From the NCBI RefSeq assembly GCF_013112225.1, contig NZ_JABFHI010000001.1, positions 310,001 through 374,000 on the forward strand: DNA of 64,000 bases, given 5' to 3'. The notes beneath the pieces were generated by a model, which was not told the origin of the DNA, ran no database searches, and saw nothing but the letters and a program-made list of their open reading frames with translations. The first letter of the stretch is position 1; each line of letters begins with the position of its first letter. Source of the DNA: Vreelandella azerica (GTDB lineage Bacteria > Pseudomonadota > Gammaproteobacteria > Pseudomonadales > Halomonadaceae). The translations under genes were made by a program, and so were the position numbers. Below are positions 1 through 8,967 of the stretch, in pieces.

Positions 1-218
1 TTGTTTTCTGCGAGCCTTGCCAGCGCTGCAAGGTGACTACCATTGACCAGCAGACCGCGCAGGTATCCGTTCCAGCCGAACCGTTGAAAACCCTGGTGGC
101 GTTGAATACCCAGCCCGCACTCAAGGGCGCCCACTTTGGCCAGAACGCGTTACTGGCAAGTCGCGAGGGAGGGCTTATTCGTGTGGGGGACCCGAGCGCG
201 GTATTACCCGACGCCTGA
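1..218 (+). CDS. MOSC domain protein (YcbX-like), 3' end only
   Basis: The window opens inside this gene. The frame is open from base 3 and reads CEPCQRCKVTTIDQQTAQ, then a stretch ending GLIRVGDPSAVLPDA before the TGA. A Cys-rich PC-x-RC-x-V-x-T-x-D block followed by a FGQN motif and a terminal IRVGD is what the C-terminal beta-barrel of YcbX-type MOSC proteins looks like. These proteins are linked to molybdenum-cofactor-dependent detoxification, often with a ferredoxin domain. An internal GTG at 33 is not the start, because the conserved Cys block lies upstream of it. Only about 70 residues are visible, so the family is likely but the full architecture is unknown. Confidence 0.7.
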   Translation, partial: VFCEPCQRCKVTTIDQQTAQVSVPAEPLKTLVALNTQPALKGAHFGQNALLASREGGLIRVGDPSAVLPDA

Positions 219-397
219 TACCCAGACGCTCAAGGCTTAACATGCCGGTGGCAATCACGGTGCCTGACATAAGGTATCAGCGTCAGGCTCCAAGAACCTT
301 TATCTATCGCCATGAGAGCATTGACGCATGCTGTGCTTGGCTCTATGGTCAGCTTTCTGCATAATGTTTCAGTTTTTTACATTTCCCAGGAGCTACT

Positions 398-1189
398 GTG
401 GATCTTGCGACGTTAATCGGGCTACTCGGGGCAGCTGTTCTCGTCAGTATGGCCGTCATCCTAGGCACTTCTCCTGAAGTGTTCATGAACCCGACGGGGC
501 TGTTGTTAGTGGTAGGTGGCACAACCTTTGTCGTTATGGCCAAGTTTACCCTGACCCAGTTCAAATTTGCCCTTAAAGCAGCTGCACGTGCGTTCAAGTT
601 CAAGCTGCCCAGCACCCAGGAAAGCATTGATGAGCTGGTAGAGCTTTCCAAGCTGTCGCGCAAGCAGGGGCTTCTGGTTCTTGAAAGCCAAGAGGTTAGC
701 TCACCGTTTCTGGCTCAGGGGTTACAGATGCTGGCGGATGGTTTCAGTGCAGAAATGATCCAGGACATGCTTGGCAAGGAGCGGCTTCTGACCCTGGAAC
801 GCAATGAAGCTGGCGGGCAGGTGTTTTCTGCCTTTGCAGAAGTGGCGCCGTCGATGGGGATGATCGGTACTCTGGTGGGGTTGGTGCAGATGCTGGCCAA
901 TATGGATGACCCCGCGATGATCGGCCCGGCCATGGCCGTAGCGCTACTGACAACGCTTTATGGCGCCATGATTGCCAGCATGATCGCCAGCCCGATTGCT
1001 GACAAACTCTGGCTGCGGATGAACCAGGAAGCCAAGATGCAGCAGCTGTGGATAGATGCGGTGCTGGCGATTAAAGGCGATAAGAATCCGCGGGTGCTGG
1101 AGCAGATGTTGACGATCTATCTGCCGCCTGAGCACCGTCAGCGCGATGAGGGTGGCGGCACTGGTAATGAAGCGGGCGATTCAGCGTGA
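398..1189 (+). CDS. pomA: Flagellar stator protein PomA/MotA
   Basis: This 263-residue membrane protein is the A subunit of the flagellar motor stator, which conducts ions through the inner membrane to drive rotation. It starts at a GTG just after an AGGAG ribosome-binding site. The N-terminus (MDLATLIGLLGAAVLVSMAV) is the first membrane helix, a second hydrophobic segment follows around residues 30-50, and the conserved FSAFAEVAPSMGMIGTLVGL block near residues 145-170 is the third helix. The fourth is ALLTTLYGAMIAS. The protein resembles PomA, the sodium-type stator, more than proton-type MotA; that fits a halophile but ion choice is inferred. The motB gene follows after 3 bases, so the two are co-transcribed. 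Confidence 0.88.
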   Translation: MDLATLIGLLGAAVLVSMAVILGTSPEVFMNPTGLLLVVGGTTFVVMAKFTLTQFKFALKAAARAFKFKLPSTQESIDELVELSKLSRKQGLLVLESQEVSSPFLAQGLQMLADGFSAEMIQDMLGKERLLTLERNEAGGQVFSAFAEVAPSMGMIGTLVGLVQMLANMDDPAMIGPAMAVALLTTLYGAMIASMIASPIADKLWLRMNQEAKMQQLWIDAVLAIKGDKNPRVLEQMLTIYLPPEHRQRDEGGGTGNEAGDSA

Positions 1190-1192
1190 TCC

Positions 1193-2138
1193 ATGAGTAA
1201 AAAAAGACATCCAATATCCCGCAGTGGATGGTCACTTACGCTGACCTGATGAGCCTGCTGCTATGTTTTTCGTGCTGCTGCTGTCGTTTGCTGAAATTGA
1301 CGCCGATAAGTTTCGGCGTATTGCCGGTGAGCTTTCAAAGGCGTTTGGCGTTCAGCGGGATATTGAAGCCATGCAGATTCCGAAAGGCACCAGTGCCGCA
1401 CTGGATAAGTTTTCGCCTGCCGTGCCTGACCGCACCCTCCTTGATGAGATTCGCCAGCGCACCATGGAAGAGCAATCCCAGCTGGAGTCGATGCGACAGA
1501 TACTCGAACAGCAGCGCCGTCAGCAAACCCGTGAGCTGGCCGAAGAAATTCGTGCTCTACTTGATGAAACGGGCAATAGCGAAGTGACTCAGGTAGAAGT
1601 GGATGGCTTTCGCGTGGTGATCCGGATTGAGGAGCGCGGCAGCTTTATGTCGGGCTCCTCCAACGTGACCATGTCTTTTGCCACACTGCTAGCAGATATG
1701 GCCGCTATCTTCGCTGGTCTGCCGGGTACGGTGGCGATTGAAGGTCATACCGATAATGTACCTATTCGCACGGCTCGGTTTGAAAGCAACTGGGATCTAT
1801 CGGCAATGCGCGCAGCGTCAGTGGCCAATGTGCTGTTGACCGATGATGAGCTGAGCCCAGAACGCATTCTGGTGCAGGGCTTTGCGGATACTGAGCCGCG
1901 CGCATCAAACGATACGCCAGAAGGGCGTGCGCAGAATCGCCGGGTGGAAATCAATATCGATCTGAGTGAAGCGATTGAACAGCGTGGGCAGCGCGAACTA
2001 GATGCCTTGCGTCAGGCGGAGGAACCACAAACGGGTGTTAGCAATAATCAGGAAGAAACATTTGAAATATTGGATGATGCCGCGATACGAAACGGCGAAG
2101 AGGTTATCGAGCCACGTAGTCCGCTGTTTCCCCAATGA
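1193..2138 (+). CDS. motB: Flagellar stator protein MotB/PomB, two apparent frameshifts
   Basis: MotB anchors the stator to peptidoglycan and carries the ion-binding aspartate. The protein is spread over three frames: MSKK from the ATG at 1193, then IPQWMVTYADLMSLLLCF, then VLLLSFAEIDADKF onward. Adding one A to the 7-A run near 1200 and one T to the 5-T run at about 1265-1269 gives one reading frame of 315 residues, the normal family length. The membrane helix contains the TYADLM aspartate. The C-terminal half is an OmpA-like peptidoglycan-binding domain (GHTDNVPI, then NRRVEINI). It directly follows pomA. I consider it a working gene with two sequencing undercalls. Confidence 0.85.
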
Positions 2139-2232
2139 CCCTGCATTTTTATCTGACACAAGCAACTAACGTTAAATGTTTTTGTCGATGCTTTGTTAAG
2201 ATGCTCTCAGATGATTTATTGAAGGAACGGCT

Positions 2233-3257
2233 ATGCCCCCATTGGTAAATACTTTTTGCAGTCTGTGCTACCGCTAGTTAATGTGCTGATCCGTGTGCTG
2301 AAAAAGAGCGGGTGCTGTGTCTGTTCCAGCAGAGTTGGCAAGGCGGGGGCGGCGACGCTGGCCTCCTGGTGTTTTGCGCTGGCTGCTCAGGCGGAAGAGT
2401 CTGAATGGCCCAAAGGTCACTATCCGCTGCCAGAAGTCGGCAATATGGTGGGTGAGACTTACCGCGTGAACGCTGAATATGAAGATACGTTGATTGATAT
2501 CGCCCGTGACCATAACGTGGGTTATGAAGAAATTATCCGTGCCAACCCTGAGGTAAGTATCTGGGTGCCTGGCGAGGACACTGAAGTGGTGATACCGGGG
2601 CGCCATATTCTGCCCGACGCTGAGCGTAAAGGGATTGTGATCAATCTGGCCGAGCTGCGCCTTTATTACTACCCTGAGCCGGCTGAAGGCGAAACGGCAA
2701 GAGTGGAAACCTACCCCATCGGGGTTGGCCGCGATGGCTACAATACCCCACTGGGAATGACGGAAACGACCATGCGCCTGAAAGACCCGGCCTGGTATCC
2801 ACCGGAATCCATGCGTGAAGAAGCCGCTGCCCAGGGTGAGCCGCCGCCGAGTGTGGTGCCACCCGGCCCGGATAACCCGCTGGGCGAATACGCCATTCTG
2901 CTCGATATTCCAGGTTACCTGATTCACGGCACCAACCAGCCGGATGGCATTGGCATGCGTGCCAGCCGTGGCTGTATCCGCATGTTCCCGGAAGATATCG
3001 AATCAATTTTCGGGCGTGTGCCAGAGGGTACACCAGTCAACATCATTGATGCGCCGATTAAGCTGGGTTTTGATAATCAGGGGGTGCCTCATCTACAAGC
3101 CTTTGCAGCGCTGGGCGAGCAGGAAAACGGTATGAATACCCTGCTGGGGATGTTGAGTGCACTCAATCAGCAGCAGGCTAACGAGCAAGTCGTTGATTTT
3201 GAGCGTTTCAGTCAAACGCTGGAACGTTCCAACGGAGATATTGTGCCTTTAATCTGA
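2233..3257 (+). CDS. L,D-transpeptidase with LysM-like N-terminus (ErfK/YbiS family)
   Basis: This periplasmic enzyme family makes 3-3 peptidoglycan cross-links or attaches lipoproteins to the wall. After a signal-like segment ending ALAAQA, a LysM-like region (about residues 55-110, YRVNAEYEDTLIDIARDHNV) precedes the YkuD catalytic domain. The active-site signature IHGTN is followed by GMRASRGCIRM, which supplies the catalytic Cys and His. The best start is the ATG at 2233, which has a GAAGGA ribosome-binding site. That frame stops after 14 codons unless one T is added to the 5-T run at 2253-2257, and with it the product is 341 residues. Without the correction only a TTG at 2256 is available. 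The preceding gene is motB, and no operon is implied. Confidence 0.86.
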
Positions 3258-3272
3258 GCCTTGTTGGATGGC

Positions 3273-3932
3273 TCAAGCTTCGGGTAGAGCAGAGACCAGC
3301 CCCAAGGCAACGGCTTGCCTGACAAGCTCAGCCAGATTGTTAGCGCCAAGGGCTTTCATGGCTCGCTGTCGATAGACTTCCACTGTTTTGGCGCTGATGG
3401 CCATTTTTTCGGCAATCTCACGGCTGGTCATCCCTTGAGCGACAAGGGTGATGATCTGCTGCTCCTTGGGGCGCAATGCGGCAAATCGCTGATTCAGTTC
3501 ATGGTGCTGCAGATTGCTTTGATGGCGCTGGTTCGTCTGGGCCAAGGCTTCCTGAAGGCTATCGATCAACTGCTGATGATTGAAAGGTTTTTCGATAAAA
3601 TCAAAGGCGCCATTCTTGAGTGCTTGCGTGGCCATGGGAACATCCCCGTGGCCTGTCATCATGATCACTGCAGCACTCGCTTCCCTGTCAGCCAGTTGCT
3701 GTTGTACCTGCAGGCCGCTGAGGCCGGGCATGCGCACATCGAGCAGCACCACCTTCCAGTTGTGCGGGCTGGCCAGAAAGCTGTCGCCATCAACAAAGGC
3801 AGCGGCTTCCAGTCCTACTGAATCCAATAGCCAGACGAGCGATTCGCGCAGCGCTTGATCGTCATCAACAATGGCAATGTCATGAGTAGTGCTATTACGC
3901 TTGCCTGTATTTTCCTGACATGAGGTATCCAT
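3273..3932 (-). CDS. FixJ/NarL-type response regulator
   Basis: A two-domain DNA-binding response regulator of about 219 residues. The receiver domain has the acidic pocket IVDDDQ, the phosphoacceptor Asp in VVLLDVRMPG, the MMTGHGD switch region and the lysine in FIEKPF. The C-terminal LuxR-type helix-turn-helix reads TLVAQGMTSREIAEKM followed by SAKTVEVYRQRAM. The FIEKPF and GHGD motifs place it in the FixJ group. The start is the ATG at 3932; a TTG one codon upstream is less likely. It is the last gene of a reverse-strand run behind a PAS kinase (34-base gap) and a 2OG oxygenase, so it is the cognate regulator. Target genes cannot be read from the sequence. Confidence 0.88.
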   Translation of the reverse strand: MDTSCQENTGKRNSTTHDIAIVDDDQALRESLVWLLDSVGLEAAAFVDGDSFLASPHNWKVVLLDVRMPGLSGLQVQQQLADREASAAVIMMTGHGDVPMATQALKNGAFDFIEKPFNHQQLIDSLQEALAQTNQRHQSNLQHHELNQRFAALRPKEQQIITLVAQGMTSREIAEKMAISAKTVEVYRQRAMKALGANNLAELVRQAVALGLVSALPEA

Positions 3933-3969
3933 CAAGGTCTTTTCCCGTCACGTATTTTTCTATATGGAC

Positions 3970-5496
3970 TCAAGCGCAGCGTAGTCTAGCGCTAAAGCGC
4001 GCGCCGCTAAATAGCGGGCTATGGCTTACGCTGAGTGCGCCGCCCATGGCTTCCATCAGGGAGCGGCTGATGGCCAGCCCTAACCCCAAGCCTTCGGCAC
4101 GAGTAGAGTGAAAGGCGTTAAACACCTCGGCCTGTTGCTCATCAGGCACGCCGGGGCCCTGGTCATCCACATGTACGATCAGAGTGTTTCGAGTATTTTC
4201 TTCAACACTGAGGTGGACATGGCGTGCGTTGGGCTGTTGGCGGCTGGCTTCCAGTGCGTTTAATAAAAGATTGACGAATACCTGCTCGAGCGCCACCGGG
4301 TCGGCCATAACGTATATATTAGTAGCAGAATGTGACTGTCTGATATCCAGGTTGGCTTGCTGGTAGCGCCATTGACAAAGCTGCCAGGCGGCTTCAATCA
4401 CGCCAAAAAGCTCCACTCGGCGAGATTGGGTGCCACCGGTGCGAATAAAGCGCCGGATATGGCGCAAACGTTCAGCGAGGCGCTGAACTTGATGATCAAT
4501 CTGGGTAAGTGGATGCGCCAGTTTTTGAGCAGGCAGCTCAGGGTTAGCCTGTAGGGTGAGCAGGGCGCCGTTGGCGTAATTGGCGATGGCGCCGAGTGGC
4601 TGATTGAGCTCGTGGGCAATATTAGAGGTCAGCTCGCCCAGGGTTGCCAGCCGGTTGGCATGGGCAATCTGTTCCTGATGGCGGCGCGCCTGGGCTTCAG
4701 CGTGCTTGCGAAGACGGATATCGTGATTCAGCAACGAATGATGACCGGGTTCAGCCCCTCTGCCACGATGGGCCTGAACGACGCTGATGACCGGGATCAG
4801 CCCATCATGGCCGCGCATCTCCAGCTCGCCGCTCCAGGAGCCGTAGCGGGCCACAGCGGGAAACACCACTTTGTTGAGCAGACTGAGCGAGGCATCGCTG
4901 TAAACCTGGCTCAGCGGAACAGCTTGGGTGGAGCGAGGCAGGTTAAAGCGTCGCCGTGCGGCTTCGTTGGCGCTGAAAATGGAACCATCTTCAGCCACAA
5001 AGAGCACGTAGTCAGAGGTGGATTCCACCACCTGAGCCAGGCGCTCGCGATGGGCTTCTACTTGGATACGCCGCCCCACATCCCGGGAAACACAGAGTAT
5101 ATCGATCAACTCGCCAGTGGCAGGGTCGCGGCGGGTGCGGCTGGTGGTTTCAAACCAGACATAATGGCCGCTTTTGGCACGAAAGCGATAAGTCTGCTGA
5201 TAAAATCCGGCATGGTAGTACACCCGTGGTGACTTGTTCAGCAGGTCGCTCAAATCCGCAGGGTGAAACAGTTGATAGGCGGAAACGCCAATGAGCTCAT
5301 CTGGCTCATAGCCCAATAGATCCCGAGCGGCATTGGACGCATACAGGAAGGTACCGTCCCGGGCATGCCGGGAGATCAGGTCGGTGGTGCTTTCTGCCAG
5401 CCACTGGTAATGCTGCTTATCTTCGTGCAACTGTTGATTGTGTATTTCAAGCTCAGCAATGCGTGCTCTGAGCTGTTGTTCGGTGGTCTGCTGCAT
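3970..5496 (-). CDS. PAS-domain sensor histidine kinase (FixL-like)
   Basis: A soluble-looking 508-residue kinase with no obvious membrane helices. An N-terminal coiled segment is followed by two PAS domains (roughly residues 28-145 and 150-265; the first has a PAC-like YRFRAKSGHYVWFE). The dimerisation/phosphoacceptor helix holds the H-box IAHELNQPLGAIANYANG near residue 293, of the ELNQPL type seen in FixL and DctB. The ATPase domain has the N-box VFVNLLLNALEAS, the G1 box DDQGPGVP and the G2 box GLGLGLAISRS. It starts 4 bases after the oxygenase gene stops. I see no heme-ligand signature I can trust in either PAS, so the signal is unknown. Confidence 0.88.
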   Translation of the reverse strand: MQQTTEQQLRARIAELEIHNQQLHEDKQHYQWLAESTTDLISRHARDGTFLYASNAARDLLGYEPDELIGVSAYQLFHPADLSDLLNKSPRVYYHAGFYQQTYRFRAKSGHYVWFETTSRTRRDPATGELIDILCVSRDVGRRIQVEAHRERLAQVVESTSDYVLFVAEDGSIFSANEAARRRFNLPRSTQAVPLSQVYSDASLSLLNKVVFPAVARYGSWSGELEMRGHDGLIPVISVVQAHRGRGAEPGHHSLLNHDIRLRKHAEAQARRHQEQIAHANRLATLGELTSNIAHELNQPLGAIANYANGALLTLQANPELPAQKLAHPLTQIDHQVQRLAERLRHIRRFIRTGGTQSRRVELFGVIEAAWQLCQWRYQQANLDIRQSHSATNIYVMADPVALEQVFVNLLLNALEASRQQPNARHVHLSVEENTRNTLIVHVDDQGPGVPDEQQAEVFNAFHSTRAEGLGLGLAISRSLMEAMGGALSVSHSPLFSGARFSARLRCA

Positions 5497-5500
5497 CGCG

Positions 5501-6169
5501 TCAACTCGCAGGGTCGAGCACTCTGCCCAGAGATGCGTTACGCCGGAACCAGCCGGCGATACTGGTTCTGGGTAGGCGGGTGGGCAACACCTCGTGGGGT
5601 ACGGTCTCTGACAGAAAGCAGGTAAAGGTGCCGGCTTCTGGCACCACGCGAGCCATTTCCTGATCAGAGGCGTCAGGATGGTAGATCACCATCTCACCGC
5701 CTCCGTCTGCGGGCCACTCAGGGTTCAGATAACCAACGGTGGAAACGACCCGGTTGGCGCGCCCGCGAAAGCTGTCCAGGTGGCGCTGATAAAACGCGCC
5801 TGGCGGATAGTGGGCAAAATGCGCCTCATATTCGAACAGCCCCAGGAACAGCGCCTGATTAAGCGACTGCTGTAGCTCGGCCATACCGGCTAGATAGGTG
5901 CGTTGGGCCTGGCTTTCCCGGTTCAGCCAGTGAATGGCGTCACCGCGAATATCCTTGCGCAGGTGATGCTCTGTGCCACGCCCGATACCCGCTTGACTTA
6001 GGCCATCATGCTCGGCCAGACGGCAAATTTCAGCATACAGTTGCTGGCACAGAGCGGGGTCCAACACCTTGCTGTCTGCAAACCAGCCCTGCTCGACAAG
6101 AGCATCCACAATGCGATTGATGGTGGCCTGGCCAAGCAGGGAAGCGGCCGATAAAGGGGGAGACATCAT
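5501..6169 (-). CDS. 2OG-Fe(II) oxygenase (prolyl-hydroxylase-like)
   Basis: About 222 residues. The double-stranded beta-helix signature is visible: HYPPGAFYQRHLDSF gives the first iron ligands (H and D, HxD), GYLNPEWPADGGGEMVIY the next strands, and VPHEVLPT followed by RTSIAGWFRR gives the distal His and the Arg that grips 2-oxoglutarate. This matches the P4H/SM-20-like group of dioxygenases. Members hydroxylate protein side chains or small molecules; the substrate here is unknown. ATG at 6169 is preferred over an upstream TTG. It is the first gene of a tight operon with the histidine kinase (4 bp) and the FixJ-like regulator, an unusual pairing. Confidence 0.85.
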   Translation of the reverse strand: MMSPPLSAASLLGQATINRIVDALVEQGWFADSKVLDPALCQQLYAEICRLAEHDGLSQAGIGRGTEHHLRKDIRGDAIHWLNRESQAQRTYLAGMAELQQSLNQALFLGLFEYEAHFAHYPPGAFYQRHLDSFRGRANRVVSTVGYLNPEWPADGGGEMVIYHPDASDQEMARVVPEAGTFTCFLSETVPHEVLPTRLPRTSIAGWFRRNASLGRVLDPAS

Positions 6170-6232
6170 GGTCAATGGTCAGTTATCCGTCAGAAAAGTG
6201 CGTTATAGCATGAAAATTCAGCGCCGTAGGGT

Positions 6233-6877
6233 TTATTTGTCAGCCATGGGTTTTGAGCGCTCGGAGACCCCGCGCACAGGGTGGCGGCGCAGCAAGCCGC
6301 CAGGTTTCTCATACAGGCTGATAGGCATGCCGAAACCCTTTGCCAGCAGTTCCACCAGCATCATCGCTGAAAGCCCCCATATCACAAAACCATCGACGTG
6401 GTAGCTTGGCACGTAGTGGGCAACGCCATCAACGATGATGACGTCGGTGTGGGTGCGCCGGTCGTCGAGAAAATGTTGAATAGGGACTTCGAAAATGGCG
6501 TCGAGCTCGCTGGGGTCTGCCTTGAGGGGCAAGTCAGGAGGAATCAACCCCACCCAAGGAGTGACCTGAATACCGTGCAGGGAAATCACATCAGAAAGCT
6601 GCCCCAGCGCCTTGACCTGATCAGACGGAAGGGCAATTTCTTCCTCGGCCTCGCGCAGGGCGGTGGCATAAAGATCCGGGTCCTGCGGCTCCTGCTTGCC
6701 ACCGGGAAACGCCACCTGGCCGCTGTGGGTGGCCATATGGCTGGCACGCCGTGTCAGCAGCAGGGTTGGCTGCGGACGATCGACGATGGGCATCAGTACC
6801 GCCGCCCTGGGGAGGTTCATTTCCTTCAAGCGTTGAGGGCGGTGCTGTTGCAGCCGTTGGCTGAGTTTCTCTAACAT
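6233..6877 (-). CDS. Nudix hydrolase, CoA pyrophosphatase type (NudL/YeaB-like)
   Basis: A 214-residue Nudix protein. The Nudix box GX5EX7REUXEEXGU is present as GGKQEPQDPD, then ATALREAEEEIAL, with the catalytic REAEEE glutamates. The preceding VAFPGGK and the overall length match the CoA pyrophosphatase subgroup (E. coli YeaB/NudL), which cleaves coenzyme A to phosphopantetheine and ADP. A UPF0035-like upstream motif (LLLTRRASHMATHSGQVAFP) is visible around residues 40-60 and supports CoA specificity. It diverges from the next Nudix gene, with the two starts about 90 bases apart. Confidence 0.85.
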   Translation of the reverse strand: MLEKLSQRLQQHRPQRLKEMNLPRAAVLMPIVDRPQPTLLLTRRASHMATHSGQVAFPGGKQEPQDPDLYATALREAEEEIALPSDQVKALGQLSDVISLHGIQVTPWVGLIPPDLPLKADPSELDAIFEVPIQHFLDDRRTHTDVIIVDGVAHYVPSYHVDGFVIWGLSAMMLVELLAKGFGMPISLYEKPGGLLRRHPVRGVSERSKPMADK

Positions 6878-6965
6878 GAGGTTTCCTGAGTCTGTGTTTT
6901 CTTTTACCCAGCAGCGAGCGTTGGCGTCAAGTGGCGCTATGCGTTGCCTTCAAGCGAGAGTGCTG

Positions 6966-7523
6966 ATGAACTTTTGTAGTCAATGTGGTGAGAAAGTCCG
7001 TTTTGCCATTCCGGAAAGTGATGATCGCCCGCGCTACCTGTGTGATGCCTGCGGCACCATTCATTACCAAAATCCTCGTATTGTAGCAGGCACCTTGCCG
7101 GTCAGCGGCTCTCAGGTGCTGTTGTGCAAACGCGCCATTGCGCCACGCAAAGGCTATTGGACACTGCCCGCCGGGTATATGGAAAACGCCGAAAGTACTT
7201 CCCAGGCCGCCGCCCGCGAAACCTGGGAAGAGGCCTGTGCCGAAGTGGCATTAGCCAATCTGTATACGCTGATTGACCTTCCTCATATCAATCAGGTGTA
7301 TATGATTTTTAAGGCTGACCTGGTAGGTGGCTTTGCGGCAGGGCCGGAGAGTGAGGAAGTGGCGCTGTTTGAAGAAGATGAAATCCCCTGGGATTCGCTG
7401 GCTTTCCCGACCATCGAGCACACCCTGCGCCACTTCTACGCTGACCGCCATAAAGGTCTATACCCCTTGCATACCGGCGTGATTACCCCGGAAGACCGCG
7501 AACGCTACTTCGGTAGCGCCTGA
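6966..7523 (+). CDS. Zinc-ribbon Nudix hydrolase (NADH pyrophosphatase-like)
   Basis: A 185-residue protein beginning MNFCSQCG at the ATG at 6966. The frame stays open upstream to 6876, but the zinc ribbon starts here. Two Cys pairs (CSQCG and CDACG) form the N-terminal ribbon. The Nudix box is GYMENAESTSQAAARETWEE plus ACAEV, with ARETWEE as the metal-binding core, preceded by GYWTLPAGY. This composition is typical of the NudC-like/COG1051 group acting on nucleoside diphosphate derivatives. The substrate is not settled; this form lacks the full NudC N-terminal domain. Confidence 0.82.
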   Translation: MNFCSQCGEKVRFAIPESDDRPRYLCDACGTIHYQNPRIVAGTLPVSGSQVLLCKRAIAPRKGYWTLPAGYMENAESTSQAAARETWEEACAEVALANLYTLIDLPHINQVYMIFKADLVGGFAAGPESEEVALFEEDEIPWDSLAFPTIEHTLRHFYADRHKGLYPLHTGVITPEDRERYFGSA

Positions 7524-7544
7524 TGGCATAGTCGATAATGGAGT

Positions 7545-7856
7545 TTAAAGGTCGGCCAGCCGCCAGACATCGTAAGCAGGTGTTTCATACGGGTGGGCCA
7601 GCTTCAGGGCAGCAATGGCCGATTCGATCAGCTCATCATGACATACCAGCTCAATCTTGAGTTCTTCCACTTGAGTGAGCTGGTTGACATTGCCGATATG
7701 CGGCTGGGCACCCGTCAGTGGACGAAACTGCCCGGTGCCCGCGGTTGCAAAGCAGCAGGCTTCATAGTCGCCAATGCGGCCAGCGCCGGTAGAGAATACT
7801 GCTTCCTTGACGCTTTCAGCGTCTTCAATGGGAACGAAAAAGGCCAGTTTATACAT
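7545..7856 (-). CDS. NIF3-related small protein (YqfO C-terminal-like)
   Basis: A 103-residue single-domain protein. MYKLAFFVP at the start, then VFSTGAGRIGDYEACCFA and TGQFRPLTGAQPHIG, and a final LAHPYETPAYDVW, are the hallmarks of the small PII-like domain that is inserted in YqfO/NIF3 proteins and also exists alone in gammaproteobacteria. Its biochemical role is not established. It ends close to the neighbouring Nudix gene (convergent) and lies 11 bases downstream of the alpha/beta hydrolase gene, with which it could be transcribed. Confidence 0.8.
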   Translation of the reverse strand: MYKLAFFVPIEDAESVKEAVFSTGAGRIGDYEACCFATAGTGQFRPLTGAQPHIGNVNQLTQVEELKIELVCHDELIESAIAALKLAHPYETPAYDVWRLADL

Positions 7857-7867
7857 GGTCAGCTCTC

Positions 7868-8764
7868 TTAATCAGAGGGGTTCAAGCGTTTCAGCAGCGC
7901 CTGCCACCAGGGTTGCCTGGCGTCCGGCACGGATTTTTCCAGAAACTGCCGGATAGGCTCGACCTGAGCAGGCACGTTGAGCATGGGGGCGTGGCCACAG
8001 CCTGGGGCTTCAAGAAAGTCCATCTGTGGTTGTCGCTTACGCATTTCAGCCACTGTGTCCTGGCTGAGCAAGGGTGAATGCTCGCCTCTTATCAGCATCA
8101 GCGGGCAGCGGATCTTTGCCCAATCGGCCCAGGTATCCCGCGGGGTGTCGTGAATAAACTGCTCGCCGATACGTGGGTCGTAGTGAAAACTCCAGGCACC
8201 GTCGGGCAGGCGGCGGGCGCTTGAGTGTGCCATGCTTAACCACTCCTGTTCCCGAGTGATGCCAAACCCTTGATAATTTTTCTGGAGTGCCTCACGCAGC
8301 TCAGCAAAGGTGGTAAAACGCTTTAGGGTACTGAAGTAGGTGGCCATCTGGGTCAGCGCCTCGGGCTCAAGGGCAGGGCCGACATCATTGAGCACCAGGC
8401 AGCGAACGCGTGACGCCGTGTCGTCATCGGCGGCCAGTAGCATGCCCAGAAGTCCGCCCATGGAGGTGCCGATCCAGGGGACATTTTCCAGCTCAAAGGC
8501 ATCCATCACTTGGGTGGCAACTGTCATGTAATGACTGTAAAGATACTCTTTTGCAGGATAAAACGACCAGCCAGAAAGCCCTCTGCCAGGGGTGTCCGGT
8601 GCGAGCACTCTCCACTGTGGCCCCAATTGACGGGCCAGTTGCTCAAAATCACCGCCGTGGCGTGCCAGTCCGTGCCAGGCAATAACGCTGTGAGGCGCAT
8701 CCGGATTCCAGATGCGCACGACGATATCAAGCTGGCCGACTTTCAGGCATTTTATAGCATCCAT
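7868..8764 (-). CDS. Alpha/beta hydrolase
   Basis: An alpha/beta-fold hydrolase of about 298 residues from the ATG at 8764 (MDAIKCLKVG). The oxyanion segment is WHGLARHGGD, the nucleophile elbow is IGTSMGGLLG (Ser), an acidic residue lies in LIRGEHSPLL, and the catalytic His is in GCGHAPML. The substrate is unknown; cofactor-free esterases and MhpC-like hydrolases share this pattern. The frame is open up to 8863, but that longer form would run over the candidate AcrR-type operator at 8855-8878 and adds no recognisable domain, so I favour an internal start. ATG 8779 is a possible alternative. Confidence 0.75.
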   Translation of the reverse strand: MDAIKCLKVGQLDIVVRIWNPDAPHSVIAWHGLARHGGDFEQLARQLGPQWRVLAPDTPGRGLSGWSFYPAKEYLYSHYMTVATQVMDAFELENVPWIGTSMGGLLGMLLAADDDTASRVRCLVLNDVGPALEPEALTQMATYFSTLKRFTTFAELREALQKNYQGFGITREQEWLSMAHSSARRLPDGAWSFHYDPRIGEQFIHDTPRDTWADWAKIRCPLMLIRGEHSPLLSQDTVAEMRKRQPQMDFLEAPGCGHAPMLNVPAQVEPIRQFLEKSVPDARQPWWQALLKRLNPSD

Positions 8765-8854
8765 AGCGCTTTCTCGCATCAGGTGGTCAACATCAGGCTC
8801 TGGTAAGGATATGTCAAAATTCGTGGAAAACCACTCGGCGCCAAGATCCGTGGT

Positions 8855-8878
8855 TATGAACATGCGACAATGTATGTA
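8855..8878. promoter_or_regulatory. Candidate AcrR-type operator upstream of tolC
   Basis: The right ten bases (AATGTATGTA) match the half-site of the 24-bp AcrR palindrome of E. coli exactly, and I count 17 of 24 matches overall; the left half is degenerate. It lies about 90 bases upstream of the TolC-like gene that begins the efflux operon. An AcrR-like repressor gene sits at the other end of that operon. The match is by eye against a remembered consensus, so binding is inference. Confidence 0.45.
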
Positions 8879-8967
8879 TATTATTCACCAATACCGGCTC
8901 GCCTGCACTGGCAAGCCCAGCTGCGCAACCGCCACTTCTTATGACGGATTATACCGAGGACGTTAAC

